From Sorex araneus (Eukaryota > Chordata > Mammalia > Eulipotyphla > Soricidae): DNA of 64,000 nt. Below, one piece after another: positions 1 through 11,703 of the stretch (position 1 is its first letter; the number at the start of each line of letters is the position of its first letter). The DNA is taken from positions 214,488,500 through 214,552,499 of the forward strand of contig NC_073304.1 in the NCBI RefSeq assembly GCF_027595985.1, read 5' to 3'. Both the position numbers and the translations under genes were made by a program. The notes below the pieces were generated by a model, which was given only the letters and a program-made list of their open reading frames with translations, made no database searches and was not told the origin of the DNA.

Positions 1-443
1 TCTGGCTGCTCAGGGGCTCATCAGCAGGGTCTGGGTCTCGTGCAAAGTCCCATCACCCGGTGCGATCAGCAGGGACGGAGTGAGTGGAAGCAGGAACGTG
101 CAAAGCCTGTCCTGGAGGAAGATGGAGAGCAGGAGCCGCACACACCGCTTGGGAGAACTGAGCCTTGGACCTGGGAATCACTAGACTCTCCCGAGGACAG
201 GGGCGGGGCGCTGACTCGCAGCCTTGGAAGGCAACTCCCCGTGGAATACTGAGTAAGAATGCAACTCTGGAATGGGATAAAACGTGAAGGGGTAAAGCTC
301 ACACCTCCCTTGCACCAGGTCTGGTACCACATGGCTCTTGAGCACTGCCCAGAAGGTGGGCACACAGCACACAGGACCTGGGAAGCCGGGTTGGGCACTG
401 CCGAGAGTGGTCCTGGGTCCACAAGCACCCCTGGGCAGGTTCC

Positions 444-599
444 TATTTATTTATTTGTTTTTCTTTCGGGATCACACTGGCTCTGCACTCAGGAATTACT
501 CCTGGCGGTGCTGGGGGATGATATGGGATGCCAGAGATCAAATCCGGGTCTGCCGCATGCAAGGCAAACGCCCTACACGCTGTGCTGTCGCTCCAGCCC
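444..599 (-). repeat. Shrew tRNA-derived SINE
   Basis: Reverse copy running from a T-rich tail to CTCCAGCCC, with moderately diverged B box. Confidence 0.85.
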
Positions 600-646
600 G
601 GGAGGTCCCTATTGGGAAAAAAAAAAAAGTGGGGAGGGGAAATGTC

Positions 647-772
647 AGGCTGGAGACAGTACAGGGGTGAAGACACTTGCCTTGAATGCAGTGGACTCAG
701 TTTGATCCCCAATACCCATACGTCCCTACCCCAAGCCTCGGCAGGAGGGATCCCCGAGCACAGAGTCAGGCG
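647..772 (+). repeat. SINE, old diverged copy
   Basis: Keeps GGCTGGAGACAGTACAG and the GATCCCCAATACCC part of the head, and the body is eroded. Confidence 0.5.
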
Positions 773-1767
773 GAGGCCCTAGGCAGGGTGAGGCCCAAAT
801 CCCGCTGCCTCCCAAGAAATGTTGCCGAGGGCGAGGGCGACAGGCCCGTGGCTCAAGCAGCAGGGTGAGGATCTAGTGTCAGCACACGCCCCGTACCCGC
901 CCTGCCGTTGTGTGTCCTGGGCCTGTGTTCAGTGATGGACAGATTGTCCTCAAATCCCGACAGGGGGACCCCTTTTGATGGCACAACTGTGCCTTCCAAT
1001 GGAACGGGAGAGATCTCCAGGTGGGAAAAGGGAGGCAGGGGAGAGAACTCGCGTGGCGGGGTACGTGGCTGGCACGTTGGAGGGCTGGGCTCTGTCTCCG
1101 GCACCGCGTGGCCCAGGGGCCTCTGAGCACAACTGTGCCATATGCTGGGTGACCCCAGGGCCGGCAGGGCCTGAGCTCGGCCAGACTGCCAGGAGCAGCC
1201 CTGGGCCCTCGGCACTGATGGCTGTATTGGCCCCTGTTTATTATTTCAAAAGTACTGGCATGCATATCATCAGTTTGAAGAGAAGCTGAGAGACTCTTCC
1301 TCTGGCAGCTGGTGCCACGGCTGCCATTGCAAAATGACTGTCAGCGTGATCTGGCCCGGAGTGCTGCCAGGAGGGGGTAGAAGTTTGTGCTTCTCCCTGA
1401 GCTGCTGTTTGTGTTTTGGGCTACACCCAACCATGTTCAAGGCCTGCTCCCAGCTCTGACCTGGATAGCTCCCAGCAGTGCTCTGGGACCACGCAGTGCC
1501 TGGGATCTTTCCAGCCACTTCCAGAACCTTCACTCACCAGATCCAGTCAGCTTTCCCAGAGCCAAGACTTGTGGTAGATCTGGACAGCAGGACTCAGCTC
1601 GCCTAGTGCCCACAACAGTGCTCAGAGCTGTCCTCAGCCTCCAGCCAGGTGCTCGCTCCACGAGCTTTATGGCTGCAAGCTGGGAGCGTCTGTGCTTATA
1701 AGAACCATCCCCCTAAGTCCAGGGGTGGGTGTGTGGGGGTCATGCTGAGCTCTGGTTCTCTTAAGTG

Positions 1768-1957
1768 GGGGGGGGAGTTGTACCATACTCAGCGGTGCTT
1801 GGGGGAAGGGGACTACTCCTGGCTCTGTGCTCAGGGGCACTCCTGGCAGAGCTGGGGGACCATATGCAGACAGGGATCAAATGGGGTCAGTGGTCAAATG
1901 CAAACGCAAGGCAAGGACCTGAACTTGCATCTGTACCATCTGTGTCTCCAGCCGTGA
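1768..1957 (-). repeat. SINE, diverged
   Basis: Retains CTCAGCGGTGCTTGGGGG, ACTCCTGGCTCTGTGCTC and GGGGGACCATATG. Confidence 0.65.
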
Positions 1958-2399
1958 ACTCTACTTCTACTCTTCCTGAGGAGACAGGGAAGGAGACGCA
2001 GACTGCTTCTGAAGACGGGGGGGGGGGGGGGAACCATAGGGATTTCTGGGTGTCTGGTCTTTTACTGCATTTACTGCTATTCGACTGGAGGCGGCAGACT
2101 GGGATGAAGGCACGTGCGTCCAGCAGTGCGCATTGAGGATCGAGTCCACAGCCGGTCACTGCAGGCTGGACTGCCGGTGCTGAGGATCGCAGTCAGCATT
2201 AGGGGGTGCAGTACCCTAATGTAAGCAAGTATCCTTGTGTAAGCAAGGAAAGTGTTTCCCCCACCACCCCATCCTGTCCCTCTACCACATTCAGGGTCCA
2301 ATTGCCAGTTTCTGAAAAAATAAAAGAATAGAGCGCTGTCCCACCTCTTCAAGTGCTGCTTTATTTTGGGCAGGTGAGGGAAGGGGGCTTTTAAGGTCT

Positions 2400-2532
2400 C
2401 ACCTGAACAGCGCTCTGGGCTTACTCCTGGGTCTGTGCTCAGGAATCAATCCTGGTGGGCTTGGGGTGAATCATATGGGGGTGCCAGGGATTGAACACGG
2501 GTTGGCTATGTGCAAGAAAAATGCCCTACCCA
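2400..2532 (-). repeat. SINE, 5'-truncated
   Basis: Body plus B box (GGGATTGAACACGGG); the head stops at the adjoining purine tract. Confidence 0.7.
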
Positions 2533-2547
2533 AAAAAGAAAACAAAG

Positions 2548-2690
2548 GAGAAGAAAGGAAAAGAAGGGGGAGGAGGAGAAGGAAGGAGAGGAGGAAGAGG
2601 AGGAAGAGGAGGAAGAGGAGGAGGAGGAGGAGGAGGAGGAAGAGGAGGAAGGGGAAGAGGAAGAAGAGGAGGAGGAAGAGGAGGAAAAGT
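2548..2690 (+). repeat. GGA/GAA polypurine microsatellite
   Basis: About 140 bp of imperfect GGA and GGAA units; it directly abuts the SINE to its left and may derive from its A-rich tail. Confidence 0.95.
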
Positions 2691-2775
2691 CCTACTGCCC
2701 TACCCACTACTATCTCTCTAGCTCCTAGAGTCATCAAACCCCACACTACTCAAGGCTTATACCTTTTCTATTGCG

Positions 2776-2880
2776 GGGGGTAGGGGGGCGGGGGGGCGGT
2801 TACTATATGGTGCTGGGGATTGAATCTGGGTCAGCTGCTTGCAGGGTCAGTGCCCCGCTGCGGCACCATCTCTGACCCTT
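2776..2880 (-). repeat. SINE fragment
   Basis: Only the head-proximal half (GGGGATTGAATCTGGGTCAG) remains. Confidence 0.55.
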
Positions 2881-3307
2881 CCATGGACTCCTCCTTAGCC
2901 TTCTTGTGTGGTTTGTGGCCCCATATGGGGTCAAGCATCTGACCACGTAGGCAGTAAAAAAATGTGGCAACAGCGAAAGGTCACTGAACAGTGCAACCGC
3001 CCAAAATTAATTCAAAATGCAGTCCCTCATGAATCTGAGGGATCCCTGTCAGTGCCGGCCCATGCTGCATTTTGGGGGGTGCACAGAGGTTATGAGAAGA
3101 GAGGTGTGAAGCAGCCCCGCTCTAGGTAGGAGAAGAGAGACCTGAAAAGCGGCTTGCTGGCCCCTAAACCTTGCACCATGTCCGGAGAGTTTCTGACAGA
3201 GTTCTTGCAGAGCAGGACCCCCAAGGGCTCACTGGTCCAGCCCGCAGGCCCTGAAGTCAGACTGTAGCCTTTGCTCTGACTAGCACCTGCCTGGGCCTTG
3301 AGCCATT

Positions 3308-3500
3308 GTTTTTTTGTTTGTTTGGGGGGCCACACCTGCTGGTGCTCAGGGCTAACTTCTGGCTCTGTTCTCAGGGGTGATGCCTAGTGGTGCTCGGGGA
3401 CCATATGGAGTGCCGGGGATGGAACCTGGGTCGGCCAGATGCAAGGCAAGCACCTATGTATGTATGCAGCACCTACCCACCGTGCTATAGCTCTGGCCCT
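3308..3500 (-). repeat. SINE
   Basis: Near full-length with T-rich tail and a small ATGTATGT insertion near the A box. Confidence 0.8.
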
Positions 3501-3776
3501 CACCAAGCTCTTAATGCTCTCTTTGTCAAAAGTGAGATACTGGAACCTACTTGCCAGACTTCCTGTGGGCACTGTGCTGTAGTCCATCAGTGCCCAGGGA
3601 GAGCACATGGCCAGGACCTGAAGCCCTCTACTGCCCAGTGCTCTTGCTGTTGCTTCTCCTGCCGACCAGAAGTGTTGCTGTGCTCTGGGTCTCCAGTCCT
3701 CCTGCCTTTATACCCTCCTGTCCCCTGGGCCTCTTATCCACGCCTCCTGGCCATCAGGAGCTAACATAGAAATCTT

Positions 3777-3950
3777 GGGGGAGGCTATTTTCCTCGCACA
3801 CAGCTGATCTGAGTTCGATCCCCGGCATCCCATATGGTCCCCTGAGCACCGTCAGAAATAATTCCTGAATAAAGAGCCAGGAGTAAGCCCTGAGCATTGC
3901 CATCTGTGACTTGAAAAAATAAGTAAGTAAATAAATAAATAAAGAGCTCT
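3777..3950 (+). repeat. SINE, 5'-truncated, AAAT tail
   Basis: Starts inside the head at the B box and ends in an AAGT/AAAT microsatellite tail. Confidence 0.8.
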
Positions 3951-3977
3951 GACTCCTCAAATTTAAAAAAGAAAAGA

Positions 3978-4154
3978 GGGGCCGGAGCGATAGCACAGCG
4001 GGTAGGGCGTTTGCCTTGCACGCGGCCGACCCGGGTTCGATCCCCGGCATCCCATATGGTCCCCCAAGCACCGCCAGGAGTAATTCCTGAGTGCAAAGCC
4101 AGGAGTAACCCCTGAGCATCGCTGGGGTGTGACCCAAAAAGCAAAAAAAAAAAA
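3978..4154 (+). repeat. SINE, near consensus
   Basis: Head, B box (GGGTTCGATCCCC) and GTGTGACCCAAAAAGC tail are all intact; a recent copy. Confidence 0.95.
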
Positions 4155-4192
4155 TCTTGGGCAAGAGTTCTACTCTTTAAAAAAAAAAGTTT

Positions 4193-4812
4193 TTTTTACC
4201 GAGAGGCCGCTAAGTGGGGTCACTCGACCTCATACCTCTTCATCCTCAGCAATGGAATACAAATTATCTAATGCTTCCTTTTCAGCAGGCCTGACTTTAG
4301 GGGAGAGACTCTCCAAACAATAATAGTGAGTTTTGTTGAAATATTGTATGCAATCAAAATGAAAGTAAAGTGAAATTTATTAGTTACACAGGCGGGGAGC
4401 GGGGGACTAAGGGTGGGGGGGCTAGGGGCGTGGGGGGGTTAGGGGTGTGGGGGTGTGGGGTGGAGCTATACTGGGATTCTTGGTGGTGGAATATGTGCAC
4501 TGGTGAAGGGATGGGTATTCGAGCATTGTATAACTGAGATTTATTTATTTATTTATTTATTTTGCTTTTTGGGTCATACCCAGCGATGCTCAGGGGTTAC
4601 TCCTGGCTCTTCACTCAGGAATTACTCCTGGCGGTGCTTGGGGGACCATATGGGATGCCGGGGATCGAACCCGGGTCGGCCACGTGCAAGGCAAACGCCC
4701 TACCCGCTGTGCTATCGCTCCAGCCCCTATAACTGAGATTTAAACCTGAAAACTTTGTAACTTTCCACATGGTGACTCAATAAAAAAAAAAATGTAAAAA
4801 AAAAAAAAAAAG
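4193..4812 (+). repeat. Retroelement 3' end (family Z), interrupted by a SINE
   Basis: GAGAGGCCGCTAAG start, GTGAGTTTTGTTGAAATAT, a G-rich tract and GTGCACTGGTGAAGGGATGG, ending in AATAAA and poly(A). It resembles the copy at 63430-64000. The SINE at 4543-4727 splits it. Confidence 0.7.
4543..4727 (-). repeat. SINE with target-site duplication
   Basis: Flanked by direct repeats TATAACTGAGATTT at 4529-4542 and 4728-4741, so insertion into family Z is clear. Confidence 0.95.
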
Positions 4813-4978
4813 GTTTTTTTGGGGGCTCACATCTGGCGATGCTCAGGAGTTACTCCTGGCTCTGCACTCAGGAGTTAGTCCTGGCGGTGCTCAGGGGACC
4901 ATATGGGATGCTGGAAATTGAACCTGGGTCAGCTGCATGCAAGGCAGACGCCCTACCTGCTGTTCTATTGTTCCAGCC
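4813..4978 (-). repeat. SINE
   Basis: Full-length reverse copy; A box slightly diverged. Confidence 0.85.
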
Positions 4979-5212
4979 ATTTTTTTTTTTTTAATCGCTC
5001 CACTCTCAAGTGGGCCCTACAAAGGTTCATGCGGGGCACCTGAGTCAGGGCTCACTTGGGACCTGTCCCTGTCGTCAAGGATGACTATAATCTCCACTTT
5101 TCCTCTGCCGGATCATTGGCCCAAGTCCCAAGATAAGCCTTGCGCAGGAGGAGGAAGTCCTGTGGCTCCTGGTGAGGTTTTGTTCCTGGGGTTGGATGAA
5201 GTTTTATTCCAC

Positions 5213-5370
5213 TTTTTTTTTTTAAATGGGGGAGACACAACCTAAAATGCTCAGAGGCCACTCCTCACGGTGCTGGGGAGATTGGGCAGTAAGCTATGGG
5301 TGCCAGGAATCAAACCCAAGCCTCCCATGTGCAAGGCATGCACTCTGGCCAGCTTTGGGATTATTGCCCT
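5213..5370 (-). repeat. SINE, diverged
   Basis: Recognisable by ATGCTCAGAGGCCACTCC and CCATGTGCAAGGCATGCAC. Confidence 0.6.
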
Positions 5371-5394
5371 ACTCTCCAATTCATTTTTTTAAAA

Positions 5395-5560
5395 TTGAGT
5401 CACTGTGAGTTGAAAAGCTGTGCCTGATCAGGTCTCAGTCATGCATATCCCATCCCTCCACCAGTGTCCCTTTCCCACCACCAGTGACCAGTTTCCCTCC
5501 CATCACCCCCCACCCCCAGCCTGCCTCTATAGCAGACACTTTTCTTCTTTCTTTTCTTCC
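5395..5560 (-). repeat. Retroelement 3' tail, reverse
   Basis: CATCCCTCCACCAGTG and CATCACCCCCCACCCC are the complement of the tails at 29445, 48190 and 62600. Confidence 0.65.
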
Positions 5561-5624
5561 AGTTCATTTCAACTTGCTTGCTCACTGGTACTTTGAGAGG
5601 CGAAAGTATGTATTTTGTTTCTGC

Positions 5625-5790
5625 TTTTTTTTGGGTGACACCCAGCGATGCTCAGGGGTTACTCCTGGCTTTGCACTCAGGAATTGCTCCTGGCAGTGCT
5701 TGGGGGACCATATGGGATGCCGGGGATCGAACCCGGGTCGGCCACGTGCAAGGCAAACGCCCTACCCGCTGTGCTATCGCTCCGGCCCCC
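5625..5790 (-). repeat. SINE, near consensus
   Basis: Intact B box complement (GGGGATCGAACCCGGG) and T-rich tail. Confidence 0.92.
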
Positions 5791-5810
5791 TGTATTTTAT
5801 TTTTAATTAT

Positions 5811-5966
5811 TATTTTCAGGGGTGTGGTGCTCAGGACTTATTTCTGGCTCTGTGCTCAGGGATCACTCCTGGAGGTGTTGGGGGACCTCAGTGATGCTGA
5901 GGATATAACTGGGGTTAGGCACAGGCGAGGCAAGCACGTTAGCAGCTGTACTCTCTCCCCAGCACC
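5811..5966 (-). repeat. SINE, diverged
   Basis: Second reverse copy directly after a consensus copy; GGTGCTCAGGACTTA and CTCTCCCCAGCACC ends. Confidence 0.65.
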
Positions 5967-6233
5967 TACAGAGGAAAGTTTAGAGTGTAAGGGTTGTGTC
6001 CTGAAGTGAGTCACTTAGGAAGAACTACGTGTCCTACCTTTCTCCGTGAAGGCGTTTTGCAGTGGGGCGTGGGATATGAGGTTCAGGGCAGGAAGTGACG
6101 GCATGCCTTGCTGGAAAGCAGATTTGGGAAAACAAGTTTTAGGCAGAAAAGTAACTGTGGACCCCTCTCCTAACCCACCACTGAATTGTTACAAAGTTGT
6201 AGGGGTTACAAGTTGCTGCAAAGGATCAGGATT

Positions 6234-6367
6234 TGGGACTGGAGAGAACATCCCCAGCACCCAAGATGGCCCCTTGAGCACCACCAGGAATAATTCCTGA
6301 GGGCAGAGCCAGGAGTCACCCTTGAGCACTGCTGGGTGTGACCCAAAACCCAAGCAAAAAGCAAAAG
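6234..6367 (+). repeat. SINE, internally deleted
   Basis: The head is mostly missing, while CACCACCAGGAATAATTCC and GGGTGTGACCC are clear. Confidence 0.75.
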
Positions 6368-7959
6368 ATTAAGATTTGAATCCTGGGCATGGGGGTGGGG
6401 GACATTTAGGCAAATTGATCTTCATTTCCCAGTAGTTTAACGGGGTGGGAGTTTGTGGTAGGGAGGGTGATATGGAATCTATTTGTGTGAAGATTAAATG
6501 AGACCTAGGGCTCAGTGGTTTAATTAAACTGAGAGGCCCTGGGTTTAATTCAGGCACAATAAAATAATTCAAACAAGGGGACCAAATGGAGCCTTCATAT
6601 TGACTGGAGAGGGTTTGTCTGCCCCAACAGTGGCCCAGGGAGTTTAAGATTTACTGTGTACCAGGGTGTCTATGAATCAGACAAACTCCCCACATGCATG
6701 GAGCTCCCAGCAGACTCGGGGCAGACTCGGGGGTGGGGGGGGGGAGGGGGCCGGTGTGACCAGGTTGAAAACCCAGCTCTTCCTCTTGCCAGCTGGCTGG
6801 CCCAGGACCAGATCTACTCTTTGCCCTCATTTCCCAAAGCCAACTGAACAACTTCCCCCGATTCATGGGGTGCTGGGGAGTCCATGAACAGGCACCTACA
6901 AAGTGCAGAGAGCCGGGCCACCTGAGATGCACGCAAGTTCAGTCTGCAGATAGCAAGACCAGGAGTCTCAGCAGCTGTCCCAGACAAGAGTTGTGCTGGA
7001 TTCTGGCTCCGCGGGTGGCGTTCGGGGGAAGGGGTGGGGGGAGCCCTGGAGACAGGAGAGGAAGGAGGAAGCCGAGTGGCAGCTTGCTTAAGGAGCTGGG
7101 GCTTGGGGAGTTACAGACAGCGCTGCAAAGAGCAGGTTTGCAGCTTGAAAGGGTCCCCTTTGTCGATGGGGAAGCGTGGCACCCACGTGTCCTGTTACAT
7201 GAAGACACCCTCACCCTGAGACTCCGGGTCATTCCTGGCTGAACCCTCTCATCTTCCCTCCTTCCTGGAACACGCCTCTGCCAGATTATGCCCAAACACT
7301 GCACTGGTTGGCATTTTTCAAGGAAAGGAGCAGCGGAGAGATTTAGGAAGCATCTAAGTTAGACCCAAGCCTGGGGGCGGGGGTGTGCTTACCTGCGCCC
7401 CCCTCCCCCTCACACACAGCCCTATTGTGACCCCCATGAGTCATGGGTGCCTAGGGTTGAACTTTGCCCAAGTTCTCCTGAGTGTTGTGCACACTTAGCC
7501 TTGGTAAAGGGTCCCGTGCAATGCTCAGTTCTTAGTACGTTCTAGTAAGTAGGGGTCAGTCACCTCCCTCCTCACCTCCAGGACAGGAGGGGACAGGGAC
7601 GGACGTGTGTCCCGGAACGAGCTCCGAGGAAGCCGAGAAAGGAGGTTCTTCAATACAGCCCCGCTTGCAAAGGGGCAAACGGTCCTGTCCCCCAGCTCGG
7701 TGTTGACCGAACAGGGGTGTGGGAGACGCCCTCCCTCTCTCGGCGATCCTTCACAGGTTACAAAACCAGTAACCCGGGAAGGGTCCCCAAGGGCCGGGGC
7801 GGGGCGCAGGGACTCCGCCTGGAGGGCACAGGGCACCTAGCTACGCTCACGGGGGAGAGGAACAGAGGGACTGCCCTTCCCGGGCTGGCTCTGCGGGGCC
7901 GACCCCCGGGCTCGGAGCGAAGAACTTCAGGGCCGGAGGTGGGGCGCATCTCTGCAAAG

Positions 7960-8800
7960 CTGCGGGACCGAGCCCCGCCGGCAGAAGGCACTTGAGAAAG
8001 TGCTCGGCGCCCGCACTTGTGGGCGGGCGGGCGGGCGGGGACTCCCGTGGAGACCCTTGGCCGCAAGGAGGGGGCGTCCCCGCCACGTCCGCCCGAGGGC
8101 TGAGCCGAGTCCCGACCCTCTCGCCCCCCGGGCCCGAGCCCACCCTCGCGCGCTCCGCCCGAGCCTCCGGGGCAGCAGCCGGGAGGCGTGGCCTGCGGGC
8201 GGCCCGCCCCTTTGATGTGCGCCGGCGCCGCGCTGATTGGCCGGCCGCTTGTGACGTGCGGAGACTGCGGTGGGCCCGGGTGCTGCGGCAGCCGCAGCGC
8301 CAGCCGCGGCTCGGGCTCCGGCTCCCGGGCATTTAAAGGGGACGCGGCGGCAGCCCGGGGGGGATGGGGGCAGGTGGAGGGGACGGGCCAGACGCACATC
8401 ATCCGAGGCCCCTCGGCACTGGACGTATTCGTGAGCTGGAGCCCAGAAATCCGGGGGCGGACAAGACACCGCGTCCCCTCCAATTCCCGTAAGCACCCCT
8501 TGCTCCATCCTGCGCCCAAATACCTCAGCCAGCCCCTCTCCCCACTCTTTGCGTTCCAAACTCGGCCGGGATAGACCTCTGCCGCCGCCGCTCTCTCCGT
8601 GAGTTCCAGGGCACCCGGAGGAAGGGGAGGACCAGGGGTCCCAATGTGGGGTGGGGGCCGCGTGGAGTTGGAGCGCGCTCCTTCGCGCGCGGTGCCGGTG
8701 GGGGAGTCCCCGGAGCGGAGGAGTGAGTCCCCTGCTGCTGCCCCACGGACGCGGTGCCCGGGTAGCCCTCCGTCCGGGATTCAGGTAAAGAGAAGCGACC
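7960..8800 (+). promoter_or_regulatory. CpG-island promoter, probably PHOSPHO1
   Basis: A CpG-dense block holds an inverted CCAAT box (ATTGG, 8236-8240), a CRE-like TGACGTGC (8252-8259) and a TATA-like TTTAAA (8332-8337) in plus orientation, predicting a start near 8360. A good donor, CAG|GTAAAG, lies at 8782-8790. This is about 3.3 kb upstream of the first coding exon, in keeping with a noncoding first exon. Assignment to PHOSPHO1 is inferred from orientation and position. A lncRNA on either strand is an alternative. Confidence 0.65.
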
Positions 8801-9462
8801 GAGGCCCCCTGCTCCCCTCCACCCACGAGTCCTTCTCGACTCCCCGAACTGCGCACCCCCACCCCACCCCCCGCCCCGCATTGGGAAGCACCCGCCAGCT
8901 GGGGGTGTGCCAGAGTGCCTGCTTTCCAGCCACCTCTAAAAATATCTCTCCCCCCACTTCACCGGCAGCTGCCACCTCCCTGCCCAGCGAGGATCCCCAA
9001 CCCAGCCCGTCCACCCCAGCAGAGCCGGCCCAAAGAGGGCGCCCGGTGGCTTCCCGAGGTGCCCAGGTCTTCCGAGTCCAAAGGGGTCTCCAAAGCGACA
9101 GGGAAAGTTCTGGCTCTGATTTTCCCAGGGACACCAGAGACCCCTAAACACTAATCCCGACTGGGTGCTGTGTGACCCTATCATGTTAGCTTGACCTTTC
9201 TGGACCTGCTTTTCCTATTTGCTGCTGGCAATGAGGACCATGGAGCATTTTTTTTTTGGGGGGGGAAAGGGAGCTTTGCAGCTTGGGGGTGGGTTAAAGC
9301 TGATCGCCAGTGACTGACAGAAAGAGACCTGGTCTGGGTCTGATACTGTGATTTCGCTGAGATCATCCCCAACTTCCACCCCCATCCTGCATATTTCCTG
9401 TCAGAAACTGTCCCCAAACTGTCATCTGTGCGCATCCATCCTTGAAGAAGGCCTATGCCCAA

Positions 9463-9614
9463 GGGGCCGGAGAGAATGTTCCGCAGGCAGAGTGCTTTGC
9501 CTTGCATGCTGCCAACCCAGGTTCGATTCCCGGCACCCTGAGTGCACTGCCGGTCCTGGCACTGAGCCAGGAGTAAGCCCCAAGCACTGCCAGGTGTGGC
9601 TCAGAAACCAAAAC
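9463..9614 (+). repeat. SINE
   Basis: GGGGCCGGAGAGAATG head and AGGTTCGATTCCCGGC box; the body has a deletion before GAGTGCACTG. Confidence 0.8.
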
Positions 9615-9849
9615 AAGACAGTCTACACCCAAACGCTTCCTACTTCCCTGAAGGTGCCACATCCCCAAGATGTTAGAAGAGAACCCTGGCGCAGACAGGA
9701 GGGCGGGAAAGGGAACAGAGAGGAGTGTGATTTGGGGAGGTGGGTCCCCCGTGGGCTGGAGCTAGCACGCAGGCTCCTGCCGTGCTGAAGAAGCCTGCTC
9801 ACTTCCAGCCTGCAGAAACTCAGGCACCCCGTTCCCTCTTCTCCCACAG

Positions 9850-9892
9850 GCTCTGGGCTCCACGGAAGGCTCTGACCGCAGAAGGCTCAGAG
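9850..9892 (+). other. Possible 43-bp noncoding exon upstream of PHOSPHO1
   Basis: A strong acceptor (pyrimidine tract ending TCCCACAG, AG at 9848-9849) is followed after 43 bp by a strong donor (CAGAG|GTGAGT, GT at 9893-9894). Position and strand fit an optional 5' UTR exon between the CpG promoter and the start-codon exon. There is no transcript evidence. Confidence 0.35.
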
Positions 9893-11703
9893 GTGAGTAG
9901 ACTTTTAGAACAGGTTCCATGGGGGCTCTGGGGGTGCTCTGGCTACGGGGGTTGGGGGGATCGTGCAGAGTGGGAGGTATATATATATGTGTGGAGTGTC
10001 CCAGGCTGGCCCTTTCAGTGTAAGGGCAAAGAACCCCAGGACACTTGGGCTTTCTTCTCTAGGGACAAAAAGAATTGGGCAACTCACCAAACAATACATG
10101 TTTGATGTCCTCAAATGCTATTATTAGGCGGGGAGGGAAGAAAGTAACTAGTCTTCGACTATGAGACGTGAGAAGTGTTGAGCAGGATTGAAAAGCAAGT
10201 GAATGTTCTACTGGGTGCCGGAGTCATCAGGCGGAGCAGTGGCTACTGGACTCCCGCTGTCTGTCCGCTCCTGGCCTGTCCGGTGCCCGTGGACGTGCGG
10301 CTCTGTCCGTGTTTGCTTTCACAGCGGGAGTGGCATCCCTGACCTTTCTCCTCCAGCTCACCCGGCCCTGGGCAGATAACGTGATATCAGCCGGGATACT
10401 GGAAGGTGTAGCTCCCACCCGTGAGGGCATGGGGACAACCCTCCACCCCCTCCCCCACCGCCTTTCCCAGCCTCCCTGCTATTGCCACCTCCTCCCCATC
10501 CCTCCTCCCCTGCTCCCCCTTTCTGCCCCCATCTCACCCTCCTCATTTGGCTTTGCCCCCATTACCCCTTCTCAACTCCACCACCAAAAGTTCTGGAAAA
10601 GGCCGAGCCCCAAGGCCTTTCTGGGGAAGGGTTTATTGTGGTCAGGGAGTGGGGAAAGGTGGCGGCCTCAGGATGATGACACAGCCAAAGACCCCCACAC
10701 TCCCTCCGGCCGTGTCCTGCCCCTGGAATGACCCAGACTCTTCCTTGGGGACAGCAGACTCTCCCTGCTGTCCCGGGATGGTCTGGAGAGTGTCACCTTG
10801 ACAAAGGCAGGGGTTTCCTGTGTCACCCTTTGTCACCACCAGAGGGCAGAAGCTAGCCAGACCTTTGCTCTCTGAGCTGTCCAACCCTGGGACTTGGTAT
10901 CTGTCCCCAGCTGTCCCAGCCACCTCTGATGGCTCGTTCCACCTCAGGGTGGAGTGGAGTGGAGTGGAGTCCTTGTAGCTGTCGCGGTGAAGGTCCCACA
11001 AAGTCACATCCTGACGCTCTAGAAGCTCTGTAGCAAAGTCCTGTTCCAGCTGGCCTCCAGTCCTGGGCTGGGGGCACTGTCCGGAAACACCCATGCACCC
11101 CACCCCCCCAGCTGCAGCTCGTCCTTGGCCCCTATCTTTAGAGTGCCCAGGGGAGGCAAGGCTGTGTCCCTGGCACTCAGGAACCAGTTTTCTGCCTCGC
11201 AGCACAGCACAACAGCCTGGGGCAAGTGACTGACCTCCCAGGGCCCTACCCCTATGCTGTGCTCACAGTGCCCGGCGGTGAGTGACCATGCACGCAGGTG
11301 GTTTGTGAGCTGTGGGGTAGCGTGTCATGAAAGGCGCAGCGCCAGAGAAACCAGCCTGGGAGTGGACCCCGAGAGCTTTCCTGCCCCTGAGTGCTGGCTG
11401 TTGAGCAAGTCTGCGTGTCGCCCTGGGCCTTCAGCAGTTCACCTGTGATGGCCCCAGGGCTGGGGGTCAGGATGCCCATGGCAAGGGCCTGTGGTCAGCC
11501 AGTGCCCTGCCTACTCCGGGGTGGTCTTTCCTGAGCCTGGAGTGGTTCTCAGCAGTGAGGATGGAGCCCGGTGGGCGTTAGGGGGAGGCGCTGAGGCCAG
11601 CTGCCGGGGGCCTCCTTCAGTGGCCCTTGTGTGGTTGTCAGGCACTCAGGACGACGACTGCAGGCAAGAGGGCCCTCTAGGTGGTGCCGGGTGATGCGCC
11701 GTG

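Larger units (their letters stand above)
1..7959. other. Intergenic region upstream of PHOSPHO1
   Basis: No protein-coding or RNA gene was recognised on either strand. About a dozen SINE copies and one retroelement tail, listed separately, account for much of it. The stretch 6580-7900 is mostly unique sequence without coding signal. Confidence 0.6.
8801..11703 (+). other. Putative PHOSPHO1 first intron and 5' UTR region
   Basis: Mostly unique sequence holding one SINE (9463-9614), the possible small exon at 9850-9892, a MEF2-like site (8936-8945) and a short GGAGT pentamer run near 10950-10970. No conserved coding exon was recognised on either strand. Confidence 0.5.

Noticed and set aside
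2466-2783. Lys/Arg-rich reading frame at 2.5 kb
   Set aside because: Product of the GGA/GAA microsatellite.
3754-4164. Recurrent ORFs with GDAQGLLLALHSGI and similar peptides throughout
   Set aside because: They are reverse translations of the SINE body, not a protein family.
7927-8862. 311-codon open frame on the minus strand in the CpG promoter
   Set aside because: Same GC artefact; no domain, and it overlaps the promoter elements.
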